From Arthrobacter sp. B0490 (GTDB taxonomy: Bacteria > Actinomycetota > Actinomycetes > Actinomycetales > Micrococcaceae), in contig NZ_PJIR01000005.1 of the NCBI RefSeq assembly GCF_002929355.1, forward strand, positions 186,001 through 250,000: DNA of 64,000 nucleotides. The letters are read 5' to 3'. The translations under genes and the position numbers were made by a program. Positions 17,928-25,876 of the stretch are shown here, piece by piece; position 1 is the first letter of the stretch; every line of letters begins with the position of its first letter. The notes beneath the pieces were generated by a model, which saw only the letters and a program-made list of their open reading frames with translations, was not told the origin of the DNA and did no database searches.

Positions 17928-18344
17928 GACCGTCGTCAGCAGGTGATCCTTGGCGGGGCCCGTGACGTCCCAGGAGTAGTCGATCGCGTCGCCCGCCGTG
18001 ACCGTGAAGTCCACGCGGTAGGTGTCCGGGGAGCAGTCGTGCTCGTCGCGGGCCGTACCGGAGCGCAGGTCGAGGCGGCACAGCACGCGTCCGTCGGGGA
18101 AGGTGACGGTCAGCCCCGAGCCCTCGGCGCCGATGCGATACGAGCGGGAGGCAGGGCCCTGGAAGGAGGCCCAGTGGACCGTGCCCTCCTCGTCCCAGCG
18201 CAGGCCGCCGTCGTCGGGCGTGAAGGTGGTGATCCCCGTGAACGTACCCGTCGTGCCGCTTCGCCGATCCAGGAGCCGCCGCCGGGTGGACCATGCCCCG
18301 GCGAGGAAGGCGAGGGGGTCGGGCACGGGGATCCCGCTGTGCAT
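17913..18344 (-). CDS. DUF6314 family protein
   Basis: A 143-residue protein whose pattern (PDPLAFLAGAWSTRRRLLDRRSGTTGTFTG, then RWDEEGTVHW, SRSYRIG and a final DYSWDVTGPAKDHLLTTVLTR) matches the lipocalin-like DUF6314 family. These small beta-barrel proteins are of unknown function and might bind a small hydrophobic ligand. The ATG at 18342-18344 follows GGAGGAG with 6-nt spacing and is preferred over an ATG five codons earlier that would overlap this ribosome binding site. No signal peptide. It is divergent from the MarR gene, with a 108-bp intergenic region. Confidence 0.72.
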   Translation of the reverse strand: MHSGIPVPDPLAFLAGAWSTRRRLLDRRSGTTGTFTGITTFTPDDGGLRWDEEGTVHWASFQGPASRSYRIGAEGSGLTVTFPDGRVLCRLDLRSGTARDEHDCSPDTYRVDFTVTAGDAIDYSWDVTGPAKDHLLTTVLTRI

Positions 18345-18414
18345 TGCTGGCTCCTCCATGGGCCCCCTCCCGTCGGTTCACCCCACGCTAGCCCGGGCCG
18401 CACGACGGCGCACC

Positions 18415-18451
18415 TTGCCGACGACACGCGGTAAATGTTAGGCTACCTAAC
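18415..18451 (+). promoter_or_regulatory. Promoter and palindromic operator of the MarR gene
   Basis: The -35 TTGCCG (18415-18420), an 18-nt spacer and the -10 TAGGCT (18439-18444) place the transcript start at about the GTG at 18453. A perfect palindrome GTTAGG-CTA-CCTAAC (18437-18451) covers the -10 box, the right place for autorepression by the MarR protein. It also resembles half of an IdeR/DtxR iron box. Confidence 0.7.
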
Positions 18452-18452
18452 T

Positions 18453-18893
18453 GTGAGCCCTTCCACGACGGATTCCCGACTGCTCGCCCTCGCGCAGTCC
18501 TTCCGCACCACGCTGCGCCACGCCGTCTACCTCAGCCGCTCCATGGACAGCGACGGGGAGCTCACCACCATGCAGATGAGCACGCTGAGCATGGCCGCCG
18601 AGGAGCCCCTGCGCGTGAGCCGCGTCGCCGCGAACCTCGGCGTCCGGGTGCCCTCGGCCACCGAGCAGATCATCAAGCTCGAACAGGCCGGCCTCGTCAT
18701 CCGCAGGCCCGACCCCACCGACTCGCGTGCCGTCCTCGTGCAGCTCACCGGCCCGGGCCGCGACGCCTGGACGGCGGCCAGCACGCGCCGCAACGAGCGC
18801 GTGGCCGCCCTGCTCGACCAGCTCGACGACGACGAGAGGGCCACGCTCGCCGCCGCCCTGCCGGTCATCGAGAAACTCACCTCCACCGCCTGA
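18453..18893 (+). CDS. MarR-family transcriptional regulator
   Basis: A 146-residue winged-helix MarR protein: the first helices are LLALAQSFRTTLRHAVYLSR, the recognition region is LRVSRVAANLGVRVPSATEQIIKLEQAGLVIRRPDPTDSRAVLVQLT (about residues 55-105), and a long C-terminal helix forms the dimer. It is a cytoplasmic DNA-binding protein, usually a repressor relieved by a small ligand. GTG at 18453 falls at the predicted transcription start, so the mRNA is leaderless; a 6-codon longer TTG/ATG-type frame is not supported. A palindrome over its -10 box suggests autoregulation. No obvious target gene is adjacent. Confidence 0.88.
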   Translation: MSPSTTDSRLLALAQSFRTTLRHAVYLSRSMDSDGELTTMQMSTLSMAAEEPLRVSRVAANLGVRVPSATEQIIKLEQAGLVIRRPDPTDSRAVLVQLTGPGRDAWTAASTRRNERVAALLDQLDDDERATLAAALPVIEKLTSTA

Positions 18894-19111
18894 GGCACGG
18901 CCGCCGGCGACCACCGGCGACGGCACGTCAGCCGAACCACCCGGGAGTGCCCGCGTGCCCCCGGGTCCCGGCGCCGGTACCTCCCGGCCGGGAGCCGCGT
19001 CCCACGTCCGCGGAGGCTGCCGTCATGGTGCTCGTGGCGGGCGTCGTGGTCCTCACCGGCCGCGCCTCGCCTGCGCCTGCCGTGGGGGCCCGGAAGCGGA
19101 ACAGGACGGCG

Positions 19112-19546
19112 TCAGCCCGCCAGGATCGACGTGGTCGCCTCGTCCTCGACTCCGGCGTAGTACCGGTCCAGCAGCGCCTTGAACCATGGCTCCTGAGGGC
19201 CGGCCGCGTTGAAGAGCGTCAGGGAGGACTGCAGCTTCCGGGCGTCGATCCCGCCGAGCACCGCGACCGGATCATTGCCCTCGAGGTTCAGGAGAGCGTG
19301 GACACCCTCCATCAGCCGGGGTCCGAGCACGGGATGCGACAGGTACGCACGGGCCTCGTCGAGCGAGCCGATGGCGTACCGTACCGACGTCGGGCTGCTG
19401 CCGAGCCCCGCGATCTGGGGGAAGACGAACCACATCCAGTGACCGGTCTTGCGGCCGCGCTGCAGCTCCGCGAGGGCCTGCGTGTAGGTGCCGTGGGCAT
19501 CCTGTGCCTCCACGAATCGCGCCAGGTCATAGGGGTCGTCGGTCAC
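19112..19546 (-). CDS. DUF1810 family protein
   Basis: A 144-residue DUF1810 protein: YDLARFVEAQDAHGTYTQALAELQRG, then the family signature GHWMWFVFPQIAGLG, RYAIGSLDEARAYLSHPVLGPRL and a C-terminal LLDRYYAGVEDEATTSIL. The family is mostly helical and calpastatin-like by old annotation; its biochemical role is not established. The GTG at 19544-19546 has GGAGG 5 nt upstream. The gene stands alone, divergent from the thioredoxin gene. The 218 bp between it and the MarR gene hold no feature I can support. Confidence 0.88.
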   Translation of the reverse strand: MTDDPYDLARFVEAQDAHGTYTQALAELQRGRKTGHWMWFVFPQIAGLGSSPTSVRYAIGSLDEARAYLSHPVLGPRLMEGVHALLNLEGNDPVAVLGGIDARKLQSSLTLFNAAGPQEPWFKALLDRYYAGVEDEATTSILAG

Positions 19547-19619
19547 TCGTGCCTCCGGGGTCGTCGTCCAGATTCTTCATCGGTAGCGAACAGGCCTGAC
19601 AAGCGTGTGCGCGGGTCGC

Positions 19620-19625
19620 TAGCGT
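19620..19625 (+). promoter_or_regulatory. -10 box of the thioredoxin gene, leaderless
   Basis: TAGCGT ends 6 nt before the ATG at 19632, consistent with a leaderless transcript. Confidence 0.6.
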
Positions 19626-19631
19626 TGAAGG

Positions 19632-20024
19632 ATGTCGACAATCAATATCACCGAGGCAAGCTTCCCGGAAACCATCGAGGGCAACGACATCGTGTTCGTT
19701 GACTTCTGGGCCGACTGGTGTGGCCCGTGCAAGCAGTTCGCGCCGGTGTACGACGCCGTGTCGCAGCAGCACGAGGACGTCACCTTCGCCAAGGTGGACA
19801 CCGAGGCCGAGCAGTCGCTCGCCGCCGCTGCGGGGATCACGTCCATCCCGACGCTCATGGCGTTCCGCGACAAGGTCCTCGTCTTCTCCCAGCCCGGCGC
19901 GCTCAACGCGACCCAGTTCGGCGAACTCGTCGAGGCCGTGAAGAGCCTGGACATGAAGGCCGTCCACGAGCAGATCGCCCAGCAGGGCGCGGCGGGCAGC
20001 GCCCCCTCCACCGACGCGCAGTAG
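19632..20024 (+). CDS. trxA: Thioredoxin
   Basis: A 130-residue thioredoxin with the redox motif WCGPC (near residue 35) inside VFVDFWADWCGPCKQFAPVY and the conserved cis-Pro region GITSIPTLMAFRD. It is a cytoplasmic dithiol reductant. A C-terminal extension (VKSLDMKAVHEQIAQQGAAG, about 25 residues past the fold) is longer than in classic TrxA and is seen in actinobacterial paralogues. The gene is monocistronic, leaderless by its promoter and followed by a 19-bp terminator stem. No thioredoxin reductase is adjacent; a reductase-like flavoprotein lies at 40.6 kb. Confidence 0.95.
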   Translation: MSTINITEASFPETIEGNDIVFVDFWADWCGPCKQFAPVYDAVSQQHEDVTFAKVDTEAEQSLAAAAGITSIPTLMAFRDKVLVFSQPGALNATQFGELVEAVKSLDMKAVHEQIAQQGAAGSAPSTDAQ

Positions 20025-20034
20025 GCGTCCCCAG

Positions 20035-20076
20035 GACGACGGGAGCCCCGCACGCGAGTGCGGGGCTCCCGTCGTC
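20035..20076. terminator. Strong terminator between trxA and the ABM gene
   Basis: A perfect 19-bp stem (20035-20053 with 20058-20076) with a GCGA tetraloop, between convergent genes; likely bidirectional. Confidence 0.88.
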
Positions 20077-20103
20077 GGGTGATGCGGTCCGCCGGGTGGC
20101 CTG

Positions 20104-20394
20104 TCAGGCCGCCTGGTCCGAGCGGACCATGTCCACGGGCCGGGCGAGCAGTGCGCTGAGGGATTCGCCGAGGTCCTGGACGGCGGGGCCGCCCAGGTGC
20201 GTGTCGAGCAGTTCGGTGGACTCCCACTGCTCGGTCAGGACGATGCGGTCCTCCTGCGCCTCCGTGATCTCGTAGCGGATGCAGCCGGGCTCCTGCACCA
20301 CCTGTTCGATGGCGATGTCCAGGGCGAGCTTCACGCGGAAGAACTCGCCGTCGAGCGGGGTGAACACAGCGGTGACGTCTACGGGTCGGGTCAT
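20104..20394 (-). CDS. Antibiotic-biosynthesis-monooxygenase (ABM) domain protein
   Basis: A 96-residue single-domain ABM protein of the ferredoxin-like YgiN type: VDVTAVFTPLDGEFFRVKLALDIAIEQVVQEPGCIRYE, then IVLTEQWESTELLDTHLGGPAV. Family members are small dimeric quinol monooxygenases or heme/aldehyde-handling proteins; the substrate cannot be told from sequence. The ATG directly follows GGGAGG, which is also the 6-nt gap behind a TAGGGT -10 box, so the gene is probably leaderless. Convergent with trxA across a strong terminator. Confidence 0.82.
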   Translation of the reverse strand: MTRPVDVTAVFTPLDGEFFRVKLALDIAIEQVVQEPGCIRYEITEAQEDRIVLTEQWESTELLDTHLGGPAVQDLGESLSALLARPVDMVRSDQAA

Positions 20395-20400
20395 CCTCCC

Positions 20401-20406
20401 ACCCTA
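20401..20406 (-). promoter_or_regulatory. -10 box of the ABM gene, leaderless
   Basis: TAGGGT on the minus strand ends 6 nt before the ATG at 20394. Confidence 0.5.
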
Positions 20407-20489
20407 GCGGCGTGCCGGCCGTCCGCCGCATCACCGCCGCATCACCGCCGCCCCGGTGCGGGGTCGGGTCCACGCTCGACGCTCGACGC

Positions 20490-21464
20490 CTAACGGTGGC
20501 GGTGGTCCTCGGGGGACAGGCGCGGACCGTACGCCTGCTTGCGGAAGCCGCTCGCGTACAGGGTCCGCACCACGCGCTGGCGCTGGCCCTTCCACGGCGC
20601 GAGGAGTTCGATCATCCCGGCGTCGTCGGTGCGCCGTCCCGTGAGCGCCGCGCCCACATAGGCCGCGAGGTGGTAGTCGCCCACCGAGATGGAGTCGGGG
20701 CAGCCGTGCGTCCGCTGCACCACCTCCGCCACGGTCCAGACACCGATGCCCGGGACGGAGCGCAGGCCCGTCCGGACGGCGTCGCCGCCGGGCTGGGAGC
20801 CGAGCCGCTCGAGGCCGCTCGCCACGAGGGCGGCCTTGAGGATGGTCGTCGAGCGTTTCGCATCCACTCCGGCCTTGTGCCAGTCCCAGGAGGGGACGCG
20901 GCGCCACTGCTCGGCGGTCGGGGGGAGGCGGAGCCCCGCGGGCGCGAGGCCCCCGGCATCCGGGGCAGGATCGCCGTAGCGGGTCAGCAGATAGCGCCAG
21001 GAACGCTTCGCCTCGAGGTTCGTGACCTTCTGCTCGAGGATCGCCCGCACGATCGTGTCCAGCATGCGGCCCGACGCCGGCAGGCGCAGCCCCGGGTTGA
21101 GGTACCTCCCCTTCCGGGCGAGCTCCGGCAGTGTCGCGGTGAACGCGGCGCTGTCGAACGCGCTCCAGTCGTCCCCGGCGCCGAGCAGGCGCGGAACGGA
21201 CCCGAGTGCCAGGGCCGCGCCCGGGCCCCACGCCGTCGCCTGGATCCGGCAGTCGTTCAGGGAGCCACGCTGCCGCAGGGCGAGCGTGACCGGGCCGTCG
21301 GCGGTACGGTACGCGAGCCAGTGGTCCGGTCCCTGGACGATGAAGGAGGGGTCGTGTGCCCCGCACCGCAGGGTGCCGACCGTCCCCGCAAGGTTGTAGG
21401 GGCCGTCGGGGAGCCACTCCGCGGCCTCCGCACCCGACGGCACGACGGCGGGAGCAATGGTCAT
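20490..21464 (-). CDS. DNA-3-methyladenine glycosylase 2 family (AlkA-like, HhH-GPD)
   Basis: A 324-residue HhH-GPD DNA glycosylase. The N-terminal AlkA-like domain (residues 15-120) precedes DTIVRAILEQKVTNLEAKRSWRYLLTRYG and the helix-hairpin-helix LRSVPGIGVWTVAEVVQRTHG, ending with catalytic Asp in SISVGDYHLAAYVG near residue 265. It removes alkylated purines in base excision repair. There is no iron-sulfur cluster loop, as in AlkA and unlike Nth/MutY. No Ada or Ogt gene is adjacent. The gene is divergent from the CapA-like gene. Confidence 0.87.
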   Translation of the reverse strand: MTIAPAVVPSGAEAAEWLPDGPYNLAGTVGTLRCGAHDPSFIVQGPDHWLAYRTADGPVTLALRQRGSLNDCRIQATAWGPGAALALGSVPRLLGAGDDWSAFDSAAFTATLPELARKGRYLNPGLRLPASGRMLDTIVRAILEQKVTNLEAKRSWRYLLTRYGDPAPDAGGLAPAGLRLPPTAEQWRRVPSWDWHKAGVDAKRSTTILKAALVASGLERLGSQPGGDAVRTGLRSVPGIGVWTVAEVVQRTHGCPDSISVGDYHLAAYVGAALTGRRTDDAGMIELLAPWKGQRQRVVRTLYASGFRKQAYGPRLSPEDHRHR

Positions 21465-21590
21465 GCATCCATGGTGTCACGGTGCGCGCACCGTCCCGGC
21501 CCTCGACGGCGTGTCATGCCGTCCGTTCCACGCGGCAGTGGCGCGGGAGTAGCATCGGGCATCCGGTGGAATCGTCCTGAGGACCAGCAG

Positions 21591-22868
21591 ATGACCGAGG
21601 CGCGCAGGGATGGGGTGGGCATCGCCATGTCCGCAGTCAGGGGGCCGCGCCGTCGCGCGCCGGGCACGGTCGGACGCCTCGCCGTCCTCCTGTGCGCCGT
21701 CCTGCTGTGCGGCGGGTGCACCGGCGATGGATCCGAGGACGCGGCGGGGACCCCGGCCCCGCGGCAGGCCGCTCCGGACCGCGCGCCGTCACCGTCCTCG
21801 TCTCCGGCGCCGTCGTCGAGGGCCTGCGAGGACTGTGCCAGTGTCGTGGTCACGGGGGACCTCCTGGTGCATCCGCAGTTGTGGGAGCAGGCCGCGGCGG
21901 ATGCGGCGGTGACGGGAAAGCTCCCCCTCGACTTCGAACCCCTGCTCGCGGGTCAGCGTCCCTACCTCTCGGCCGCCACGCTGGGGATCTGTCACCTCGA
22001 GACGCCCGTGGCCGACGCGGACGGACCCTTCGCAGGGTACCCGCGGTTCAACGTCCCCCCGCAGATCATCGGCGCTGCCGTGGACGTCGGCTACGACGCA
22101 TGCACCACGGCGAGCAACCACTCCCTGGACTGGGGTCCGGAGGGCGTGGAACGGACGCTTGCCGCCCTGGACGCGGAGGGCCTCGAGCACACGGGTTCCT
22201 ATGCCGGCGCCCTGGAGGCGGAGGAGGCCCTGATCCTCGACCGGCCGGAGGCGAGGGTGGCGGTCATCGAAGCGACGTACGGCCTGAACGGGCTCGTGGC
22301 GGATCAGCCCTGGCGGGTGGACCTGCTCGACGCGCCGGCGATGATCGCGAAGGCCACGGCCGCCAGGGCCTCGGGAGCGGACATCGTGGTCGCTGCACTG
22401 CACGCCGGCGACGAGTACGCCTCCAGTCCGAACGCCCAGCAGACGGAGGTCGCGCACGCGCTCGCCGACAGCGGTCAGGTGGACTTCATCTACGGCCATC
22501 ACACGCACTCCGTCCTGCCCATCGAGAGGTACAAGGGCGTCTGGATCGTCCATGGCCTGGGGAACGGCGTCACCGAGCTGTCGCCGGTCTACGAGGTCAA
22601 CAACGAGGGGCTGATGGTCCGGGCCCGTTTCAGCCGCGACGAGGCGGGTGCCTGGTCGGTGTCCGGGCTCGACTGGCTGCCGTCCCTGATCGTCGCCGGG
22701 CCCTACCGCTGGTGTTCCCTCGCCCCCGACCGGCCCGTGGGCGCGTGCTCGTCGCCCGGGCACGAGGCAGCCGTCCGGGAGCGCACGCGCACGGTCGTCG
22801 AATCCCTCGGTGCCGACGATGCGGGAGCCCGCCAGTGGGACCTCTCCGCCGAGGGGGCGGGCGGCTAG
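21591..22868 (+). CDS. CapA/YwtB-family lipoprotein (poly-gamma-glutamate synthesis type metallophosphatase)
   Basis: A 425-residue protein with a signal sequence (RLAVLLCAVLLCGGC) and lipobox Cys near residue 43, followed by a Pro/Ser-rich linker, so it is membrane-anchored outside the cell. The CapA fold follows: VVVTGDLLVHPQLW, LGICHLETPV, CTTASNHSLDWGPEG and FIYGHHTHSVLPIERY, which are the metal ligands of a calcineurin-like phosphatase. CapA proteins are linked to gamma-polyglutamate capsule formation, but capB, capC and capD are not adjacent, so the role is uncertain. ATG 21591 has TGAGGA upstream. Its TAG overlaps the convergent gene's stop within one CTAG. Confidence 0.85.
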   Translation: MTEARRDGVGIAMSAVRGPRRRAPGTVGRLAVLLCAVLLCGGCTGDGSEDAAGTPAPRQAAPDRAPSPSSSPAPSSRACEDCASVVVTGDLLVHPQLWEQAAADAAVTGKLPLDFEPLLAGQRPYLSAATLGICHLETPVADADGPFAGYPRFNVPPQIIGAAVDVGYDACTTASNHSLDWGPEGVERTLAALDAEGLEHTGSYAGALEAEEALILDRPEARVAVIEATYGLNGLVADQPWRVDLLDAPAMIAKATAARASGADIVVAALHAGDEYASSPNAQQTEVAHALADSGQVDFIYGHHTHSVLPIERYKGVWIVHGLGNGVTELSPVYEVNNEGLMVRARFSRDEAGAWSVSGLDWLPSLIVAGPYRWCSLAPDRPVGACSSPGHEAAVRERTRTVVESLGADDAGARQWDLSAEGAGG

Positions 22869-23947
22869 GAGGCCGCCGCGACGGTGGACGCGATCGTCGT
22901 GCCGAGGCTCGACGTCGTCCCGGTCCCCCCGAGATCGCGGGTCAGCGCATCGCCGCCGGTCGCGAGCACCGATTCGATGGCGGTGAGGATCCCGGCCGCC
23001 GCGTCCGCCTCGCCGAGGTGCTCCAGCATCATCGAGGCGCTCCAGATCTGGCCCACCGGATTGGCGATGCCCTGGCCCGCGATGTCCGGAGCGGAGCCGT
23101 GGACCGGCTCGAACAGGCTGGGGAACGTGCGGTCCGGGTTGATGTTGCCGCTGGGGGCCACGCCGATCGTCCCCGTGCAGGCGGGGCCGAGGTCGGAGAG
23201 GATGTCACCGAACAGGTTGCTTGCAACGACCACGTCGAACCAGTCGGGGTGGAGGACGAAGTTCGCGCAGAGGATGTCGATGTGGAACTTGTCGACACGG
23301 ACGTCGTCGTAGTTCGCCGCCATCGCCTCCACCCGCTCGTCCCAGTAGGGCATGGTGATCGAGATGCCGTTGCTCTTCGTCGCCGAGGTCAGGTGCTTCT
23401 TGTCCCTCGTCTGCGCGAGGTCGAACGCGTACCGGAGGATGCGGTCGACGCCCGTACGCGTCATGACGGTGTCCTGGATGACCGTCTCGCGGTCCGTGCC
23501 CTCGAACATCCTGCCGCCCACGCTCGAGTACTCGCCCTCGGTGTTCTCGCGGACCACGTAGAAGTCGACGTCGCCGGGCTTCCGGCCCGCCAGGGGGCTG
23601 GTGATGCCCGGCAGCAGCCGCACCGGGCGCAGGTTGACGTACTGGTCGAAGTGGCGCCGGAACTGCAGCAGGCTGCCCCACAGGGACACGTGGTCGGGGA
23701 CGACGTCGGGCCAGCCCACGGCGCCGAAGAAGATCGCGTCGAAGCCCCGCAGTTCCTCGAACCAGCCGTCGGGGAGCATCTGCCCGTGCCGCAGGTAGTA
23801 GTCGGCGCTGGCGTAGTCGAACTCGACGGCGTCGATCGTGAACCCGTACCTGTCGGCTGCCGCCCGGAGGGACCGCAACCCCTCCGGCATGACCTCCTTG
23901 CCGATGCCGTCGCCGGCGAGGACCGCGATCCGGTAGGTGTTCGTCAT
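22865..23947 (-). CDS. Tartrate dehydrogenase / D-malate dehydrogenase (isocitrate-isopropylmalate dehydrogenase family)
   Basis: A 360-residue beta-decarboxylating dehydrogenase, NAD- and divalent-metal-dependent. Features: IAVLAGDGIGKEVMPEG, the substrate-binding arm GSLLQFRRHFDQYVNLRPVRLLPG, VVRENTEGEYSSVGG, the metal-binding segment VASNLFGDILSDLGP and FEPVHGSAPDIAGQGIANP. The LLQFRR arm is the form of tartrate/D-malate dehydrogenases rather than LeuB. It would oxidise D-malate or L-tartrate to pyruvate or oxaloglycolate. The ATG follows GAGGAG; a TAGGCT box lies about 37 nt upstream. It is a single gene with no neighbouring dicarboxylate transporter. Confidence 0.88.
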   Translation of the reverse strand: MTNTYRIAVLAGDGIGKEVMPEGLRSLRAAADRYGFTIDAVEFDYASADYYLRHGQMLPDGWFEELRGFDAIFFGAVGWPDVVPDHVSLWGSLLQFRRHFDQYVNLRPVRLLPGITSPLAGRKPGDVDFYVVRENTEGEYSSVGGRMFEGTDRETVIQDTVMTRTGVDRILRYAFDLAQTRDKKHLTSATKSNGISITMPYWDERVEAMAANYDDVRVDKFHIDILCANFVLHPDWFDVVVASNLFGDILSDLGPACTGTIGVAPSGNINPDRTFPSLFEPVHGSAPDIAGQGIANPVGQIWSASMMLEHLGEADAAAGILTAIESVLATGGDALTRDLGGTGTTSSLGTTIASTVAAAS

Positions 23948-23984
23948 GGCAGGGTCTCCTCGTCGGCGGGCGGCGTACCGTCCC

Positions 23985-23990
23985 AGCCTA
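23985..23990 (-). promoter_or_regulatory. -10 box of the tartrate/D-malate dehydrogenase gene
   Basis: TAGGCT on the minus strand, about 37 nt before the ATG at 23947. It sits on the end of the upstream ArsB remnant. Confidence 0.5.
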
Positions 23991-24389
23991 GGCTCCCGCC
24001 TCCAGGGCCCACAGCACGACGACGGCGGCCGGCAGCATCACCGCGGCGGCCGGCGGCCGGCAGCCCGGCCACGGCGAACGGCACCCACCGGACCGTGATG
24101 CCGCGTGACCGGAGCCGCTCGGCCCAGAGCAGTGCGGCGAGCGAGACCCACCGGGTGACGGGGGGGCGAAGTTCACCCCGAGGAGCAGGACCGCCGTCGT
24201 AGCCGGCGAGAAGGCGGTGCAGGCGACCGCGAGGAGGACGGCGACGAGCCACAGGACCACGACGCGACCGCGGGCGAGGCGTGCCAAGGCCGAGATCACG
24301 CGTCCGAAGACTCCTGCGGAGAACAGGAGGCCCGTGACGACGGTCAGGGTGGTCACGAAGAGCACGATCGGCCGGAAGCGGGTCCACAA
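23988..24389 (-). pseudogene. Decayed ArsB/SLC13-type membrane transporter
   Basis: The first part reads as an N-terminal or early segment of the ArsB/arsenical pump family: FRPIVLFVTTLTVVTGLLFSAG, then LARGRVVVLWLVAVLLAV and CTAFSPATTAVLLLGVNFAP. Near a run of seven G (about 24168-24174) the similarity moves to another frame as VTRWVSLAALLWAERLRSRG and ITVRWVPFAVAGLP, which is how this family ends, and returns to the first frame near 24040. About 130 residues remain of the usual 400, so the middle is deleted and the rest shifted. It cannot make a working pump. It lies between the dehydrogenase and cystathionine beta-synthase genes. Confidence 0.7.
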
Positions 24390-24462
24390 CTCCGCGCGCG
24401 TCGCCAGGTCGGTCCGCGTCCTGCGGCGTAACGGCGGCGCGGAGGTTGGGGCCGCAAGCCGG

Positions 24463-24468
24463 TAGCGT
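24463..24468 (+). promoter_or_regulatory. -10 box of cystathionine beta-synthase, leaderless
   Basis: TAGCGT ends 7 nt before the ATG at 24476; no ribosome binding site is seen. Confidence 0.55.
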
Positions 24469-24475
24469 TGTAGCC

Positions 24476-25852
24476 ATGAAGTATGCGAATTCCATCGTCG
24501 ACCTGATCGGCAACACCCCGCTGGTCAAGCTCAACTCCGTCACCGACGGCATCAAGGCCACAGTCCTCGCGAAGGTCGAGTACCTCAACCCGGGCGGATC
24601 GGTGAAGGACCGCATCGCGGCGAAGATCATCGACGCCGCCGAAGCAGAGGGCAGGATCAAGCCCGGCGGCACCATCGTCGAACCGACCTCCGGCAACACC
24701 GGCGTCGGGCTCGCCCTCGTCGCCCAGCAGCGCGGCTACAAGTGCGTCTTCGTGGTGCCCGACAAGGTGGGCGAGGACAAGCGGAACGTCCTGAAGGCGT
24801 ACGGGGCGGAGGTCGTGGTGACCCCGACCGCCGTCGCACCCGACAGCCCCCAGTCCTACTACGGCGTCTCCGACCGACTGGTCCGCGAGATCCCCGGCGC
24901 CTACAAGCCCGACCAGTTCTCCAACCCGAACGGGCCGCTGAGCCACTACGAGACCACCGGCCCTGAGATCTGGGACGATACCGACGGCACGGTCACGCAC
25001 TTCGTCACGGGCGTGGGCACCGGCGGCACCATCACCGGCACCGGGCGGTACCTCAAGGAGGTCTCCGCCGACCGCGAGGGTGGCCCTGTCCGCATCATCG
25101 GCGCCGATCCGGACGGCTCCATCTACTCGGGTGGCACCGGCCGCCCCTACTTCGTCGAGGGCGTCGGCGAGGACATGTGGCCCGACTCCTACGACCCCGC
25201 CGTCCCCGACGAGATCCATGCCGTCACCGACGCCGAGAGCTTCGAGATGACCCGGCGCCTCGCCCGCGAGGAGGGCCTGCTGGTCGGCGGGTCGTGCGGC
25301 ATGGCCGTCGTCGCGGCGCTCCGGATCGCGAAGGATCTCACGGAGGACGACGTCGTGGTGGTCCTCCTGCCCGACGGCGGGCGCGGCTACCTCGGCAAGA
25401 TCTTCAACGACGACTGGATGAGGTCCTACGGCTTCATGGACGGCGGTGAGGAATCGAGCGTCGGTGAGGTGCTGCGGACCAAGAGCGGATCGATGCCGGA
25501 CCTCGTCCACACCCACCCCTCGGACACGGTCCGCGACGTCATCTCGATCATGGACGAGTACGGCGTCTCCAGCATCCCCGTGCTGTCGCAGGAACCCCCC
25601 GTGAAGATGGGCGAGGTGCTCGGGTCGATCGACGAGCGCTCCCTCACCGCGAAGATCTTCCACGGCGAGGCGAAGCTCACGGACCGGATCTCGGAGCACA
25701 TGGACGCGAAGCTGCCCATCATCGGGTCGCTCGAATCCATCGGAACGGCACGCGAACGGCTCCAGGACAGCGACACGCTGATGGTGACGTTCGTCGGGTC
25801 TCCGGTGGGAATTCTTACGCGCCACGACTTGCTGACATACATGAGCAAGTAA
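24476..25852 (+). CDS. cbs: Cystathionine beta-synthase
   Basis: A 458-residue PLP enzyme with an OASS-like catalytic domain (residues 1-320) and a C-terminal CBS-domain pair (about 335-458). The N-terminus IVDLIGNTPLVKLNSV, the PLP lysine in GGSVKDRIAAK, VEPTSGNTGVGLAL and TGVGTGGTITGTGRY identify the fold. The CBS modules (VHTHPSDTVRDVISIMDEYG and GTARERLQDSDTLMV) distinguish it from cysteine synthase and may bind an adenosyl ligand. It condenses homocysteine with serine to cystathionine. It is followed after 24 bp by the gamma-synthase/lyase gene, so the pair forms a transsulfuration operon. ATG 24476 is used because a TAGCGT box lies 7 nt upstream. Confidence 0.95.
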   Translation: MKYANSIVDLIGNTPLVKLNSVTDGIKATVLAKVEYLNPGGSVKDRIAAKIIDAAEAEGRIKPGGTIVEPTSGNTGVGLALVAQQRGYKCVFVVPDKVGEDKRNVLKAYGAEVVVTPTAVAPDSPQSYYGVSDRLVREIPGAYKPDQFSNPNGPLSHYETTGPEIWDDTDGTVTHFVTGVGTGGTITGTGRYLKEVSADREGGPVRIIGADPDGSIYSGGTGRPYFVEGVGEDMWPDSYDPAVPDEIHAVTDAESFEMTRRLAREEGLLVGGSCGMAVVAALRIAKDLTEDDVVVVLLPDGGRGYLGKIFNDDWMRSYGFMDGGEESSVGEVLRTKSGSMPDLVHTHPSDTVRDVISIMDEYGVSSIPVLSQEPPVKMGEVLGSIDERSLTAKIFHGEAKLTDRISEHMDAKLPIIGSLESIGTARERLQDSDTLMVTFVGSPVGILTRHDLLTYMSK

Positions 25853-25876
25853 CCACCCACGGATTCCAGGAGCATC

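Noticed and set aside
21591-22868. Gamma-polyglutamate capsule operon
   Set aside because: Only a CapA-like lipoprotein is present; the synthetase genes capB, capC and the hydrolase capD are not adjacent.
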